From CADCWK01 sp035944555 (GTDB lineage Bacteria > Chloroflexota > Chloroflexia > Thermomicrobiales > UBA6265), in the NCBI GenBank assembly GCA_035944555.1, contig DASZAY010000031.1, positions 248,001 to 312,000 of the forward strand: DNA of 64,000 nt, in the 5' to 3' direction. Within the stretch, counting starts at the first letter, position 1; every line of letters begins with the position of its first letter. A program made the translations under genes and the position numbers. Positions 1 through 8,203 of this stretch are shown piece by piece. The notes beneath the pieces are model-generated. The model was not told where the DNA came from and did no database searches. It saw nothing but the letters and a program-made list of their open reading frames with translations.

Positions 1-56
1 ACGACCTGAACCCGTGCAGACCGACGCCCAGCCCTCAGACGAAAGGGAGTTGACCG

Positions 57-263
57 ATGTGTTTTGACCCGACCAGCTATTCGATGGCCCGTGTGGTTCA
101 CGACCACGCACTGTCCGAGGCGGCCGCCCGCCGCCGTGCCGCGATTGAATCACCGCACCGACCTGTCCGTGCCGTGATCGGAAGCGCGCTGATTCGCCTG
201 GGTGAGGCGATCGGCGGTCGGCGGACACCCGCCGACGCGCCGGCTGCCATTCCCGCCGGCTGA
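57..263 (+). CDS. Small hypothetical protein, 68 aa
   Basis: I do not recognise this protein. It begins at an ATG with a good AAGGGAG ribosome site about 7 bases upstream, which is the main support for it being real. The N-terminal half is rich in Arg, Ala and His (for example SEAAARRRAA), the C-terminal half is Ala/Pro rich, and there is no membrane segment or signal peptide. It lies 79 bases before an alpha/beta hydrolase on the same strand and may be co-transcribed with it. No function can be proposed; it could also be a chance ORF in high-GC DNA. Confidence 0.45.
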   Translation: MCFDPTSYSMARVVHDHALSEAAARRRAAIESPHRPVRAVIGSALIRLGEAIGGRRTPADAPAAIPAG

Positions 264-342
264 ACTGCCAGTACTCGACGCTCACCGACCAGGATCGAGC
301 GCCCGGGCACCTTGCCGGGCCGTCCATGAGAGGCACCACACC

Positions 343-1197
343 ATGGCCACGACCGCGCTCACGATGACGTCCTTCGCTGTTCCCGTCCCCGGCGCGACCC
401 TCGTCGGGGACCGGGCCGGAATCGGCCAGGCCATCGTCCTGATCCACGCCGGAATCTGTGACCGCACCATGTGGGACGGCCTCTTCGAAGTCCTGGCTGC
501 GCGTTACGACGTGATCCGCTACGACCTCCGCGGGATGGGCCAATCCGTCCCCGACGACGGTTCCGGCGACGTGCTGTTCTGCAACCACGGTGACCTGCTG
601 GCGGTCCTCGACCAACTCGGCATCCGGCGAGCGGCCCTTATTGGCTGCTCGTTCGGCGCCGGGGTCGCGAGTGACGCGGCGATCGTCGCACCGGAACGGG
701 TCGCTGCCCTGGTACTGGTCAGCGCACGCCCGAACGGCTTTCCCTGGGACGCCGCCACGATCGCCGAGATCAAGCGGATCGATGCGTTGCTCGAGGCCAG
801 CGAGGTCGCGGAAGCCAACGAGCGGGAGATTCGCCTCTGGGTGGACGGCCCCGGTCGTGGCCCCGATGCCATCGACCCGGAGACCCGCCGCCGGGTCAGC
901 GCGATGAACCTCGCCTCACTCCAGTCCGGGTGGGATGGTCAGGGGACCCAACTCCTCGAGCCCTTGGCCGGCGAGCGGCTCGCAGAGGTCCGCGCTCCGA
1001 CTCTGATCGTCGTCGGCGACCAGGATGTTCCCTGCGTCGTTGATGCGGCCACCGGCCTGGCGACCGGGATCGCGGACAGCACCACCGTCCACTTCCCCGA
1101 CGCCGCGCATCTCCCCTCAATGGAGGATCCCGACCGCTTCAACGCGGTGACGATGGCCTTCCTCGACCGGACACTCCACGACCACGACCAGACCTGA
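343..1197 (+). CDS. Alpha/beta hydrolase
   Basis: Cytoplasmic alpha/beta hydrolase-fold enzyme of about 284 aa, the usual size for the family. Seen: an oxyanion-hole region IVLIHAG near residue 35, a nucleophile elbow GCSFGAG near residue 105 (Ser is the predicted nucleophile), an acid-strand Asp in VVGDQDVP near residue 227 and a late His in DAAHLPSMEDP near residue 257. The triad Ser-Asp-His is therefore complete. The reading frame is open further upstream to about 202, but the ATG at 343 has GAGAGG about 10 bases ahead and gives the expected N-terminus. The substrate is unknown; 3-oxoadipate enol-lactonase or esterase-like members look like this. The TROVE gene follows after 63 bases. Confidence 0.85.
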   Translation: MATTALTMTSFAVPVPGATLVGDRAGIGQAIVLIHAGICDRTMWDGLFEVLAARYDVIRYDLRGMGQSVPDDGSGDVLFCNHGDLLAVLDQLGIRRAALIGCSFGAGVASDAAIVAPERVAALVLVSARPNGFPWDAATIAEIKRIDALLEASEVAEANEREIRLWVDGPGRGPDAIDPETRRRVSAMNLASLQSGWDGQGTQLLEPLAGERLAEVRAPTLIVVGDQDVPCVVDAATGLATGIADSTTVHFPDAAHLPSMEDPDRFNAVTMAFLDRTLHDHDQT

Positions 1198-1260
1198 TCC
1201 GCGGCGAACCGCCCAACGCACGCAGGGCCAAACATGCCGCGATACCGATGGAGGGCTCAG

Positions 1261-2760
1261 GTGCCCACGACTACGCTTGCCGATCGCTGGTCCGTCTCAT
1301 CCGCTGCCGTCACCTTGGTGCCGTCCGGGAGCGGCCGACCCCCGGCCCTTCACCCCGTCGACAGCCTGTTCCCGGCGGTGTTCGCCAGGCTACGACGTTA
1401 TCTGCTGACGGGCGGGGTGGACACCGTGCCGGCCCTTTCGACACCCGTGACCGTCGCTGACGCCGGACCGGTCCGCGACGCGATCGCCCGGGACAGCCTC
1501 CGGGTCGTCGCGGAAACGCTGGCCGCGACCGCGGCCACCCCACTCCGTCCCGAGCCGCTGCTGCTGGCCCTGGCGATGTGCTCGGCGACCGACGACGACC
1601 TCACGCGCCGCGCCGCGCTGACGGCGCTGCCCCGGGTGGCTCGCACCAGCCGGGACCTGTTCCTGTTCGCCTCCTACGTGCAGGGGCTGCGTGGCTGGGG
1701 CCGCGGACTCCGGCGTGCGATCGGCGCCTGGTACAACGAGCGGCCGCTGCCGAAGCTCGTCGACGAGGTGCTCGTCACCCCGAGCCATGCCGGATGGCGC
1801 CACGCCGACCTGCTCAGGCTGGGCCACCCGAAGGCATCGACCCCGGGCCACGACGCCCTCTACCGCTGGCTGGTCACCGGTTCTCTGCCGATCGACCTCG
1901 TCCCCAGCGCGGAGGATGCTCCCGCACTCGGCCGCCTGAACGCGTGGACACGACTGCAGGAGACGACGAACGGAGCGGAAGCCGCCGAGCTGATTGCCAC
2001 CTACGGTTTGCCGATGGCGGCGGTACCGGAGGCGCTGCGGGTAGACGCCACGGTCTGGTCGGCGCACGTTGCCAACCTGTCGGTCGCGAACGTGGTCCTG
2101 GCGATTCCGGACCTCGTCCGGGCCGGCACGATGGCCGATTCCGACTCTGTGAGCTCCTCGATCGCAACCCGGCTCACGGATGACCTGGGTGGTGTCGACC
2201 CGATGGCGCTCGTCGCAGCGCTTCGGTCCCTGTCGGAGACGCCGGAGTTCACCGACCTCAGAACCACTCTGGCTTCGAGGCTCGTCGTCGCCGCCCGTCG
2301 CTGGGCGCGGTCCGCCGGGACTCACGTGCGGCTGGCGATCGACCCGGTCGTCGTCGACATGCCAGCCAGTGCGGATGGGATCCGGCCACTCGACGTCGCC
2401 GCCCTCCTCGTCCTGGCGGGAGCCCTTGCCGGCTGGCCCGACCCGGTCGTCGCCGGGGATCAGTTGGTTCCGGTCTCCCTCCCGGCTCGACCGACGCTCG
2501 ACGAGGCATACGCCGCCGTCATCGGGGCCTGCACCAAGACACGCTCAGCAAGGGCCGGGCGCGGCCCGATCCTGGCGCTGGCCGACGGTCCGGCGGTGGA
2601 CGGAGCAGGATTGACCGTGGAGTTCGTCTCGCGGCCACCGTCCGGGCTGCAGCGCCAGCGTCACCCGTCGGGAATCGTCGTCGCCGGGATCGATGCCAGC
2701 GCGATCCGGATTGCCAGCCGGCTGTTCACGCTCCCCCGCGACGAGCCAACCGTCCCGTAG
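1261..2760 (+). CDS. TROVE-domain (Ro60/Rsr-like) protein with degenerate vWA domain
   Basis: Homologue of the Ro60/Rsr RNA-binding ring protein, about 499 aa, which in other organisms binds Y RNAs and misfolded or fragmentary RNAs during RNA quality control. Seen: the TROVE signature WGRGLRRAIGAWYNE near residues 146-160 and GWRHADLLRLGHPK near 178-191, followed by a helical-repeat region and VDPMALVAALRSL, matching known Ro60 segments in order. The C-terminal third corresponds to the von Willebrand A domain, but the metal site (DxSxS in Ro60, here LAIDPVVVDM near residue 360) has lost both serines, so metal-dependent ligand binding is probably absent. Start chosen at GTG 1261, six bases after GGAGGG; an ATG at 1234 in frame lacks such a site. 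No Y RNA is evident next to it. Confidence 0.88.
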   Translation: MPTTTLADRWSVSSAAVTLVPSGSGRPPALHPVDSLFPAVFARLRRYLLTGGVDTVPALSTPVTVADAGPVRDAIARDSLRVVAETLAATAATPLRPEPLLLALAMCSATDDDLTRRAALTALPRVARTSRDLFLFASYVQGLRGWGRGLRRAIGAWYNERPLPKLVDEVLVTPSHAGWRHADLLRLGHPKASTPGHDALYRWLVTGSLPIDLVPSAEDAPALGRLNAWTRLQETTNGAEAAELIATYGLPMAAVPEALRVDATVWSAHVANLSVANVVLAIPDLVRAGTMADSDSVSSSIATRLTDDLGGVDPMALVAALRSLSETPEFTDLRTTLASRLVVAARRWARSAGTHVRLAIDPVVVDMPASADGIRPLDVAALLVLAGALAGWPDPVVAGDQLVPVSLPARPTLDEAYAAVIGACTKTRSARAGRGPILALADGPAVDGAGLTVEFVSRPPSGLQRQRHPSGIVVAGIDASAIRIASRLFTLPRDEPTVP

Positions 2761-2781
2761 TCCGTCAGCAACGTGAAGCCA

Positions 2782-2815
2782 AAGGGGTGGGCCGGAACAT
2801 TCCGGCCCACCCCTT
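2782..2815. terminator. Bidirectional terminator between TROVE gene and GH13 gene
   Basis: A perfect stem of 16 bp (left arm AAGGGGTGGGCCGGAA) with a 2-4 base loop lies between the convergent stops at 2760 and 2832. It probably ends transcription from both sides. A U-tract is poor. Confidence 0.75.
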
Positions 2816-2831
2816 CTCAATGTCTCAGCCC

Positions 2832-4193
2832 CTACCGGGCCGACACGAAGATCCGTCCCCAGTTCGCCGGTACGTCCGGGCAGCGGAGCCGCCCGCCCTC
2901 CACCCGGATGACGCAGGCCGGGTCCAGGGCGTCCATCAGCGTCGTGCCGTCCGGGACATCAACCGCGACGTCGATAGGGCAGGCCTCGGCACTGGCGTTG
3001 ATCGCGACTACCGCCACGTCATCTCCGGCCCGCCGGCTGAATGCGAGCTGGCGCGGGGCGACATGGAGCTGGCGATAGTCGCCATGGCGCAGGGCAGAGG
3101 AGGCATGCCGGACCGTAGTTAGACGGGCGATCGTGTCCGCGAGATCCGGATGCGGCATGGACCGGACATCGACGGGCCAGTCAAGCGCCGGCCGGAGCGG
3201 CCAGTCGCTCCCGTTGGCCCGCCCCTCGATGCCCCATTCACTGCCGTAGTAGATGAAGGGCACGCCTGGCATCGAGAGCAGGAGGAGATGCAGCGGGTAG
3301 AGGCTGGCCGGACCACGAATGATCGACCCGACCCGCTCGACGTCGTGATTGTCGACGAAGGTCGCCAGGGGAAGATCCTGATAGCGACCGGCGGGACCAT
3401 AGTGCTGGTCCAGCGTCCAGGCGATCTCGTGGAGGTTGCCGTCGTTGAACGCGGAGTACAGCCCCTTGCGGGCGGCGTAGTCGGTGGTCGCATCGAGGCG
3501 ACCCGGACCAGCCCAATCACGGTAGTCCCCGTGGATCACCTCGCCCAGCAGCCAGGCGGACGGCACGACCTCCCTGACCACTGCGGCCAGGTCACGCTGG
3601 AAATCGCGATCGAGCACGTCGGCGGCGTCGAGCCGCAGCCCGTCGACCCCGTAGCGTTCGAACCAGTGCCGGGCGGCGGCGAACAGGTGCTCGCGGACCT
3701 CGTGGACCCGGACGTCAAGCTTGACCAGTTCGAGTGCGCCATTCCAGGCGTCGTAGGTGAACGAGTCGCCGAGGTGATTGCCATGGGCGAAGCTCACGCC
3801 GCAGAACCAGGTGCGGTACTGCGAGGCCCCGCCTCGCTCCCGCAGATCGCGGAAGGCAAAGTGATCGCGGCCGACGTGATGGAATACCGCGTCGAAGAGC
3901 ACGCGGATCCCGGCCTCGTGGAAGCGATCGATCAGGGCACGAAGGTCGGACTCCGTGCCGAGACGGCGGTCTACCTGGAACAGGTCGGCGGTGTCGTACC
4001 CATGGGTCGAGGATTCCCAGACCGGACCAAGCAGGACCGTATCGACGCCCAGCCAACGGAGGTGATCGACCCACTCGCCCAGCCTGGGGAGGCGTGAGAC
4101 GGGCTCACTGTGGCCGTCGTTGTGGTGGGGAGCACCGAGCGTACCCAGCGGGTAGAAGTGATAGCCGACCGCGTCACGCGCCCATTCACTCAT
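2832..4193 (-). CDS. GH13 family alpha-glycosidase (alpha-amylase superfamily)
   Basis: Glycoside hydrolase of family 13, 453 aa, acting on alpha-linked glucans or maltodextrins; no signal peptide, so probably cytoplasmic. The conserved GH13 regions are visible in order: DAVFHH near residue 100 (region I), GLRLDAADVL near 183 (region II, catalytic nucleophile Asp), LLGEVIHGDY near 216 (region III, acid/base Glu), and FVDNHD near 281 (region IV, transition-state Asp). A C-terminal beta domain follows. It resembles neopullulanase/cyclomaltodextrinase-type cytosolic members, but specificity cannot be read. Its ATG has AAAGGAG about 7 bases upstream. A TetR-type palindrome lies directly ahead of the ribosome site, and the TetR gene is next upstream on the same strand. 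Confidence 0.92.
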   Translation of the reverse strand: MSEWARDAVGYHFYPLGTLGAPHHNDGHSEPVSRLPRLGEWVDHLRWLGVDTVLLGPVWESSTHGYDTADLFQVDRRLGTESDLRALIDRFHEAGIRVLFDAVFHHVGRDHFAFRDLRERGGASQYRTWFCGVSFAHGNHLGDSFTYDAWNGALELVKLDVRVHEVREHLFAAARHWFERYGVDGLRLDAADVLDRDFQRDLAAVVREVVPSAWLLGEVIHGDYRDWAGPGRLDATTDYAARKGLYSAFNDGNLHEIAWTLDQHYGPAGRYQDLPLATFVDNHDVERVGSIIRGPASLYPLHLLLLSMPGVPFIYYGSEWGIEGRANGSDWPLRPALDWPVDVRSMPHPDLADTIARLTTVRHASSALRHGDYRQLHVAPRQLAFSRRAGDDVAVVAINASAEACPIDVAVDVPDGTTLMDALDPACVIRVEGGRLRCPDVPANWGRIFVSAR

Positions 4194-4210
4194 GAAGCAC
4201 TCCTTTTACT

Positions 4211-4224
4211 TACCGGTAGGTATA
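4211..4224. promoter_or_regulatory. Candidate TetR operator before GH13 gene
   Basis: TACCGGTAGGTATA, 18 bases upstream of the GH13 start codon. It matches 12 of 14 bases of the palindrome in the tetR promoter (TACCGATCGGTATA at 4910-4923). The shared sequence suggests the regulator binds both. Confidence 0.6.
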
Positions 4225-4290
4225 ATCGAACGGGCGCAGAGTGGCGCACCATTCGGTTGGCCTGGTTGTTCTGCTCACGTCGGTCTCAGG

Positions 4291-4872
4291 TCAGGTGTAG
4301 ATGCCGTAGGAGAACTGTTGGATCATCAGCCAGACGTCGTGGTCATCGAGTGCGACGCCGGCTGAATCGGCAAGCGCGATCCGCGCATTGATCATCCCCA
4401 GCAGGCTCGCGGCGTAGGCCGCCTGCCGTCCTAGCATATTGCCGTGGGAGGCGCTGGCCGCGTCGAACAATCCACGGAGGATGGCGGACTGGAGTTCGAC
4501 GTACGGTTGGACGATGCGTGTCGCCTCGGCATCGGGCGAACCGAACCAGAGTCCAAGGTGCAACCGGTAAAGAACGGGATTCGTCCGGGCAAGCTGGACA
4601 TACGCCCTTGCAACCCGGGTCAGGCAACCAGTGAGATCACGGTCCCATTCGGCCGCCGACTCCAGTTCACTCAACCAGGGGCTGAGTCGCTCCCGGAGCA
4701 GCGTCTCGAGCAGACCGCGCTTGGACCCGAAGTGGTGGTAGAGCGTCGGCTTGGTCACGCCGGCAGCCGAGACGATCTCCTGGACGCCGACGCCGTCATA
4801 CCCGCTCCGGGCGAAGAGCTCTTCGGCGCGTTCGAGGATCGCCGTCCGGTTGTCACGCTCGCTCGCCGACAT
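4291..4872 (-). CDS. TetR-family transcriptional regulator
   Basis: DNA-binding repressor of 193 aa, normal TetR length. Seen: an N-terminal helix-turn-helix (ILERAEELFARSGYDG, then VQEIVSAAGVTKPTLYHHFG at residues 23-42), which is the canonical TetR signature, followed by a variable ligand-binding helical domain. The ATG at 4872 is chosen because the HTH starts about residue 10, as is normal; the frame stays open far upstream but would overlap ParA. Its promoter has an almost perfect sigma-70 form with a 16-base palindrome lying across the spacer and -10, which indicates autorepression. The GH13 gene downstream carries a matching site. The ligand is unknown; a sugar or glucan would fit the target but most TetR proteins sense other small molecules. 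Confidence 0.9.
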   Translation of the reverse strand: MSASERDNRTAILERAEELFARSGYDGVGVQEIVSAAGVTKPTLYHHFGSKRGLLETLLRERLSPWLSELESAAEWDRDLTGCLTRVARAYVQLARTNPVLYRLHLGLWFGSPDAEATRIVQPYVELQSAILRGLFDAASASHGNMLGRQAAYAASLLGMINARIALADSAGVALDDHDVWLMIQQFSYGIYT

Positions 4873-4905
4873 CGACTCTCCCGGGCACACTGGCCCACCG
4901 CGGAA

Positions 4906-4934
4906 ATTATACCGATCGGTATATCGATTGTCCA
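4906..4934 (-). promoter_or_regulatory. tetR promoter with overlapping palindromic operator
   Basis: On the minus strand: -35 TGGACA (4934-4929), a 17-base spacer, and a consensus -10 TATAAT (4911-4906). A perfect 16-base palindrome, TATACCGATCGGTATA at 4908-4923, covers most of the spacer and overlaps the -10, so bound protein would block RNA polymerase. Confidence 0.75.
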
Positions 4935-5151
4935 GTGTGCGGTGTGGCCGCCCTGATCCACCGACCGTCCCACTTGCTCGGGGCGGAAGTCCCTCGTATG
5001 GCTGGCGGTCCTGACGGGAATCCATGGTGCCGGGACCGGCTCGCGGCGGCCACCGGCGGCGGCGCTCCGGTATCATTGTCCGTACCCCCCGCAGGGTTCC
5101 GGACTCGCTGTACACGACAGCGGGGCACCGGCCCGCGACCACGAGGAATTG

Positions 5152-6009
5152 ATGACCCGGATTATCGCCTTCTTCAATCAGAAGGGCGGCACCGCCAAGA
5201 CGACGAGCACGATGAACGTCGCTGCGGCGCTGGTCGAGCGCGGCCGCCGGGTGCTCGCGATCGACCTGGACCCCCAGGCCAGCCTGACGATGGCCGTCGG
5301 CGTGGACATCGCCGCGCTGCAGGCGTCCGTCTATGACCTGCTGGTCGATGAGACCGTCGCGATCGCGGACGTCATCGTCCCGACCTCGCTGGAAGGTGTT
5401 GACCTCGTCCCATCCCACCCGGACCTTGCCGCGGCCGAACTGGAACTGCTTTCCGTGCTGGAGCGTGAGCGGCAGCTGGACTACCGCCTCAGGGCCGCTG
5501 AGCTCTCCAACTACGACTACGTCCTGATTGATGCCCCGCCGGCCCTGAACGTCCTCTCGATCAACATCCTGATCGCCTCGACCGACCTGATCATTCCGAT
5601 CGAGCCGCACCCGCTGTCCCTGATGGTGCTCGGGCGGCTGTTCGAGACGGTCGGGCGGATCCGGCGGCTCAACCCGCGGCTGAACGTCCTCGGGTTCCTC
5701 CCGACCAAGGTTCACCATTCGTCCCGCCTCGCCGCCGACATGCTCATCGCGCTGGATGAGCAATTCCCTGAGCTCGACCGGCTTCCGTCGATCCCGCTCT
5801 CCGTCCGGAGCGCCGAGTCGGCCGCCGAACGGGTCAGCGTGCTCAACTACATGCCGCGCTCCAATGTCGCCCACGCCTACCGCCATGTTGGCGCATGGAT
5901 CGAGGGCGACCAGCTGGGCGACACCGTCGGCATCTTCCACCCCGGCGGCGTCCCCGCTGGCGCTGGGACCGCCGCTGGAACAGGATCGGAGGGCCGCCGC
6001 GATGGCTGA
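5152..6009 (+). CDS. parA: ParA/Soj-family partition ATPase
   Basis: Deviant Walker A ATPase that binds DNA non-specifically and moves ParB-parS complexes during chromosome or plasmid segregation; 285 aa. Seen: NQKGGTAKTTST near residues 9-20 (deviant Walker A; the usual KGGVGKT has Ala in place of the second Gly), AIDLDPQASLT near 40 (A' motif), and VLIDAPPALN near 123 (Walker B). ATG 5152 is used, with GAGGA just upstream; a TTG one codon earlier is possible. The stop overlaps the parB start by 8 bases, so the two are translated together. Whether this pair serves the main chromosome or a secondary replicon cannot be told. Confidence 0.93.
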   Translation: MTRIIAFFNQKGGTAKTTSTMNVAAALVERGRRVLAIDLDPQASLTMAVGVDIAALQASVYDLLVDETVAIADVIVPTSLEGVDLVPSHPDLAAAELELLSVLERERQLDYRLRAAELSNYDYVLIDAPPALNVLSINILIASTDLIIPIEPHPLSLMVLGRLFETVGRIRRLNPRLNVLGFLPTKVHHSSRLAADMLIALDEQFPELDRLPSIPLSVRSAESAAERVSVLNYMPRSNVAHAYRHVGAWIEGDQLGDTVGIFHPGGVPAGAGTAAGTGSEGRRDG

Positions 6010-7150
6010 CCGGGGTGCGGCGCGGCGCCGTCGCTTTACCGTCGATAGCTTGTTCACGGACACCCGGCCGCAGGCGGTCGGGGTCAGGGACCTGGTCGAA
6101 GCCAAGGAGATCGAGCTGGAGCGTATCCGGCCCGATCCGTCCCAGCCCCGCCAGACCTTCGACCAGGAGCGGCTGGAGGAACTTGCCGACGCCATCCGGC
6201 AGGAGGGCGTGCTCCAACCGATCGTCGTGCGCTATGAGGAAGGCCGCGACGTCTACATCGTCGTCCACGGCGAGCGGCGCTGGCGGGCGTCGAAGATGGC
6301 CGGCCGGGAGACGATCCCGGCACTGGTCCGCGACATCCCGATCGAGCGGCGGCTGATCCAGCAGCTGATGGAGAACATCGTCCGCGACGACCTGAACGCG
6401 GTCGACCGGGCGTCGGCACTGCGTGCGCTCAAGGCGCAGCTCCGTGACGCCCCGTGGGAGACCGTGGCGGAGGCGGTCGGGATCAAGCGCAGCCGCCTGT
6501 TCCAGCTCCTCGGCACGGAGAAGCTCCCCGAGACGGCCAGAGACGACATCAGGGCGGGACGGCTCAGCGAGAAGCAGAGCCGGGCGCTGCAGGGACTGAC
6601 CCGGCCAGCCCAGGAGGCGCTGCGCGAGGCGATCGTCGAGGACGGCATCGCGGCCGAGGACGCCCAGCGCGTCTCACGGCGCCTGCGCGACGAGCCGCTG
6701 CCGGACGACCCCGCTGCCATCTCGACCCGCGTTCGCGAGCTGCTGGCTGAACCGGCGACCCTGCAACCTGCCGAACCCGTGCCGGACGCCCGTCGTCAGG
6801 TCGCGGAGCCGGACGCCCTCGTTGAACCGATGGCGCCGAACCCCGCCCCGCTCGGCGCGCCGACCTTGCCGCCCTCTTCAGAATCGGTCCCTTCCACCCC
6901 GGTGGAGCGGGTGCCGCGACCGGAACCGTCCCTGGCTTCGGTGGGGGCTGCCGCCTGGCGTTCGACGCTGGACGACCTGCGCGGTGACCAGCCGCTGCCG
7001 GCCACCTATGACACCGAGGGAGTGCAACTCGCTATCCGTCGCCTGGCCGCTGCGCTCCGGAACGCCAAGGGTGACGACCTTCGCGACGGCCCGCTGACAC
7101 GCGACCTCATGACGTTGCGCCGGGCGATTGACGGGGCACTCGACGCGTAG
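6002..7150 (+). CDS. parB: ParB/Spo0J-family partition protein
   Basis: CTP-dependent DNA clamp that loads at parS sites, 382 aa, slightly longer than typical. Seen: N-terminal ParB/sulfiredoxin-like domain with PSQPRQTFD near residue 41 and the CTP-binding GERRWRA near 89, then ENIVRDDLNAVDRA near 123 and an HTH region (VAEAVGIKRSRLFQLLG near 155). After residue 240 comes a Pro/Ala-rich linker and a C-terminal segment that probably dimerises. The ATG at 6002 overlaps the parA stop and is at the normal distance from the ParB domain. I did not see a canonical parS 16-mer in the window by eye. Confidence 0.92.
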   Translation: MADRGAARRRRFTVDSLFTDTRPQAVGVRDLVEAKEIELERIRPDPSQPRQTFDQERLEELADAIRQEGVLQPIVVRYEEGRDVYIVVHGERRWRASKMAGRETIPALVRDIPIERRLIQQLMENIVRDDLNAVDRASALRALKAQLRDAPWETVAEAVGIKRSRLFQLLGTEKLPETARDDIRAGRLSEKQSRALQGLTRPAQEALREAIVEDGIAAEDAQRVSRRLRDEPLPDDPAAISTRVRELLAEPATLQPAEPVPDARRQVAEPDALVEPMAPNPAPLGAPTLPPSSESVPSTPVERVPRPEPSLASVGAAAWRSTLDDLRGDQPLPATYDTEGVQLAIRRLAAALRNAKGDDLRDGPLTRDLMTLRRAIDGALDA

Positions 7151-7151
7151 T

Positions 7152-7207
7152 CATCCTGCCCCGCTCGCCTCACACCGCGGGGCCTCCCGAACACTGGCGG
7201 CAGGATG
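7152..7207. other. Inverted repeat after parB
   Basis: CATCCTGCC at 7152-7160 is complementary to GGCAGGATG at 7199-7207, and a GC-rich inner hairpin (GCCCCGC/GCGGGGC) sits inside. It begins at the parB stop and could form the 3' end of the parAB transcript; the long loop makes it a weak terminator. Confidence 0.4.
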
Positions 7208-7326
7208 GTGAGATGCGATCGGGTGGCTGGTTCCCGAAGCAGACCTCGCACCAGACTCCTCAACCTCACGTCCGAAGTGGAGAACGGGGCCCACGCTGAC
7301 GCCTCGATGTCAGCGCATACCCCCGG

Positions 7327-7998
7327 CTACCGCTTCAACCAGTCCGCCAGCACCCGCTCGTACTCCTCGTCCGACAGCTGTCGGGTGTCGTACATCCCGG
7401 CCTCGCGCCGTTGGCGGGCTGCCTCGAACAGCGACACAGCCGCCGCGACCGAAATATTGAGGCTCTCGACCATCCCTGCCATCGGGATCCGCACCGTCAG
7501 GTCGGCCGCAGTGATCGCGCCAGCAGTCAGTCCCCGGTGCTCATTGCCCATGACGATCGCGGTCGGGCGGGTGAAGTCGACGGAGTATAGGTCGACGCTC
7601 TCGTCGGTCAGCGCGGTCGCGACGATCTGCACCCCCTGGGCACGCAGTGCCCTGTAGCAGGCGTCAATCGTCTCGTGCCGCTCGACGCCAACCCACTTCG
7701 AGGCCGAGGACGAGGACGTCCGGGACAGGCGTTTCTTCGGGACCGGCTCGCGATCATAGACGGCGTGGATTCCCAGGACCCCGGCGGCGTCGCAGGACCG
7801 CAGGACGGCAGCGGCGTTGTGTGGGTCGTGGACGTCCTCAAGCACGACGGTCAGGTCCGGCTGGCGTCGCGACAGGACCTGCTCCAGCCGGGCTACCCGC
7901 TCGGTCGAACGCGGCCAGGTCTGACGCACGGTCTGACGACGATCAGGAGTATCGTCCCGTGACCCCGAGTTGCTTTGCACGGACTTCACGATCATCAA
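7327..7998 (-). CDS. trmH: SpoU/TrmH-family RNA 2'-O-ribose methyltransferase
   Basis: SPOUT-class SAM-dependent methyltransferase, 223 aa, best matching TrmH, which makes Gm18 in tRNA. Seen: motif 1 with catalytic Arg (DPHNAAAVLRSCDA near residue 57), motif 2 (VMGNEHRGLT near 148) and motif 3 with SAM-binding knot (IPMAGMVESLNISVAAAV near 169). The C-terminal extension of about 30 residues (RREAGMYDTRQLSDEEYERV) is as in TrmH. The start is ATG at 7998 or the adjacent ATG at 7995; a GAGGA lies upstream. It stands alone between unrelated units. Confidence 0.9.
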   Translation of the reverse strand: MMIVKSVQSNSGSRDDTPDRRQTVRQTWPRSTERVARLEQVLSRRQPDLTVVLEDVHDPHNAAAVLRSCDAAGVLGIHAVYDREPVPKKRLSRTSSSSASKWVGVERHETIDACYRALRAQGVQIVATALTDESVDLYSVDFTRPTAIVMGNEHRGLTAGAITAADLTVRIPMAGMVESLNISVAAAVSLFEAARQRREAGMYDTRQLSDEEYERVLADWLKR

Positions 7999-8203
7999 GC
8001 TTCCTCATCCTGGGGTTGAACCAATGAGCCGGAACCGGAGCGCAGGCTACGAATCGCTCTGAAACAGGTTCGGCAACGACGCCGCAATGGCATACGGCCT
8101 GCAAGCCTACTCCCGCACGCTACCGGGCCGGGCCATGTAGGCCAGTTCCGCCCGGTCACCGTCGAAACGACGCCCGCTGCCGGGCGTTCTCAGGGAGGTC
8201 ATC

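Noticed and set aside
1198..1260. Y RNA beside the TROVE gene
   Set aside because: Too short and without the expected stem and conserved bulge; the region after the gene is a plain terminator.
1390..2325. Minus-strand frame inside the TROVE gene
   Set aside because: Arg/Gly-rich shadow of a gene with strong family motifs.
5041..5151. parS or replication-origin elements near parAB
   Set aside because: No TGTTTCACGTGAAACA-like sequence or DnaA-box cluster was visible.
4291..6195. Long minus-strand reading frame running from the TetR gene through parA into parB
   Set aside because: The part beyond 4872 lies opposite well-supported ParA and ParB genes; only the TetR portion shows family motifs.
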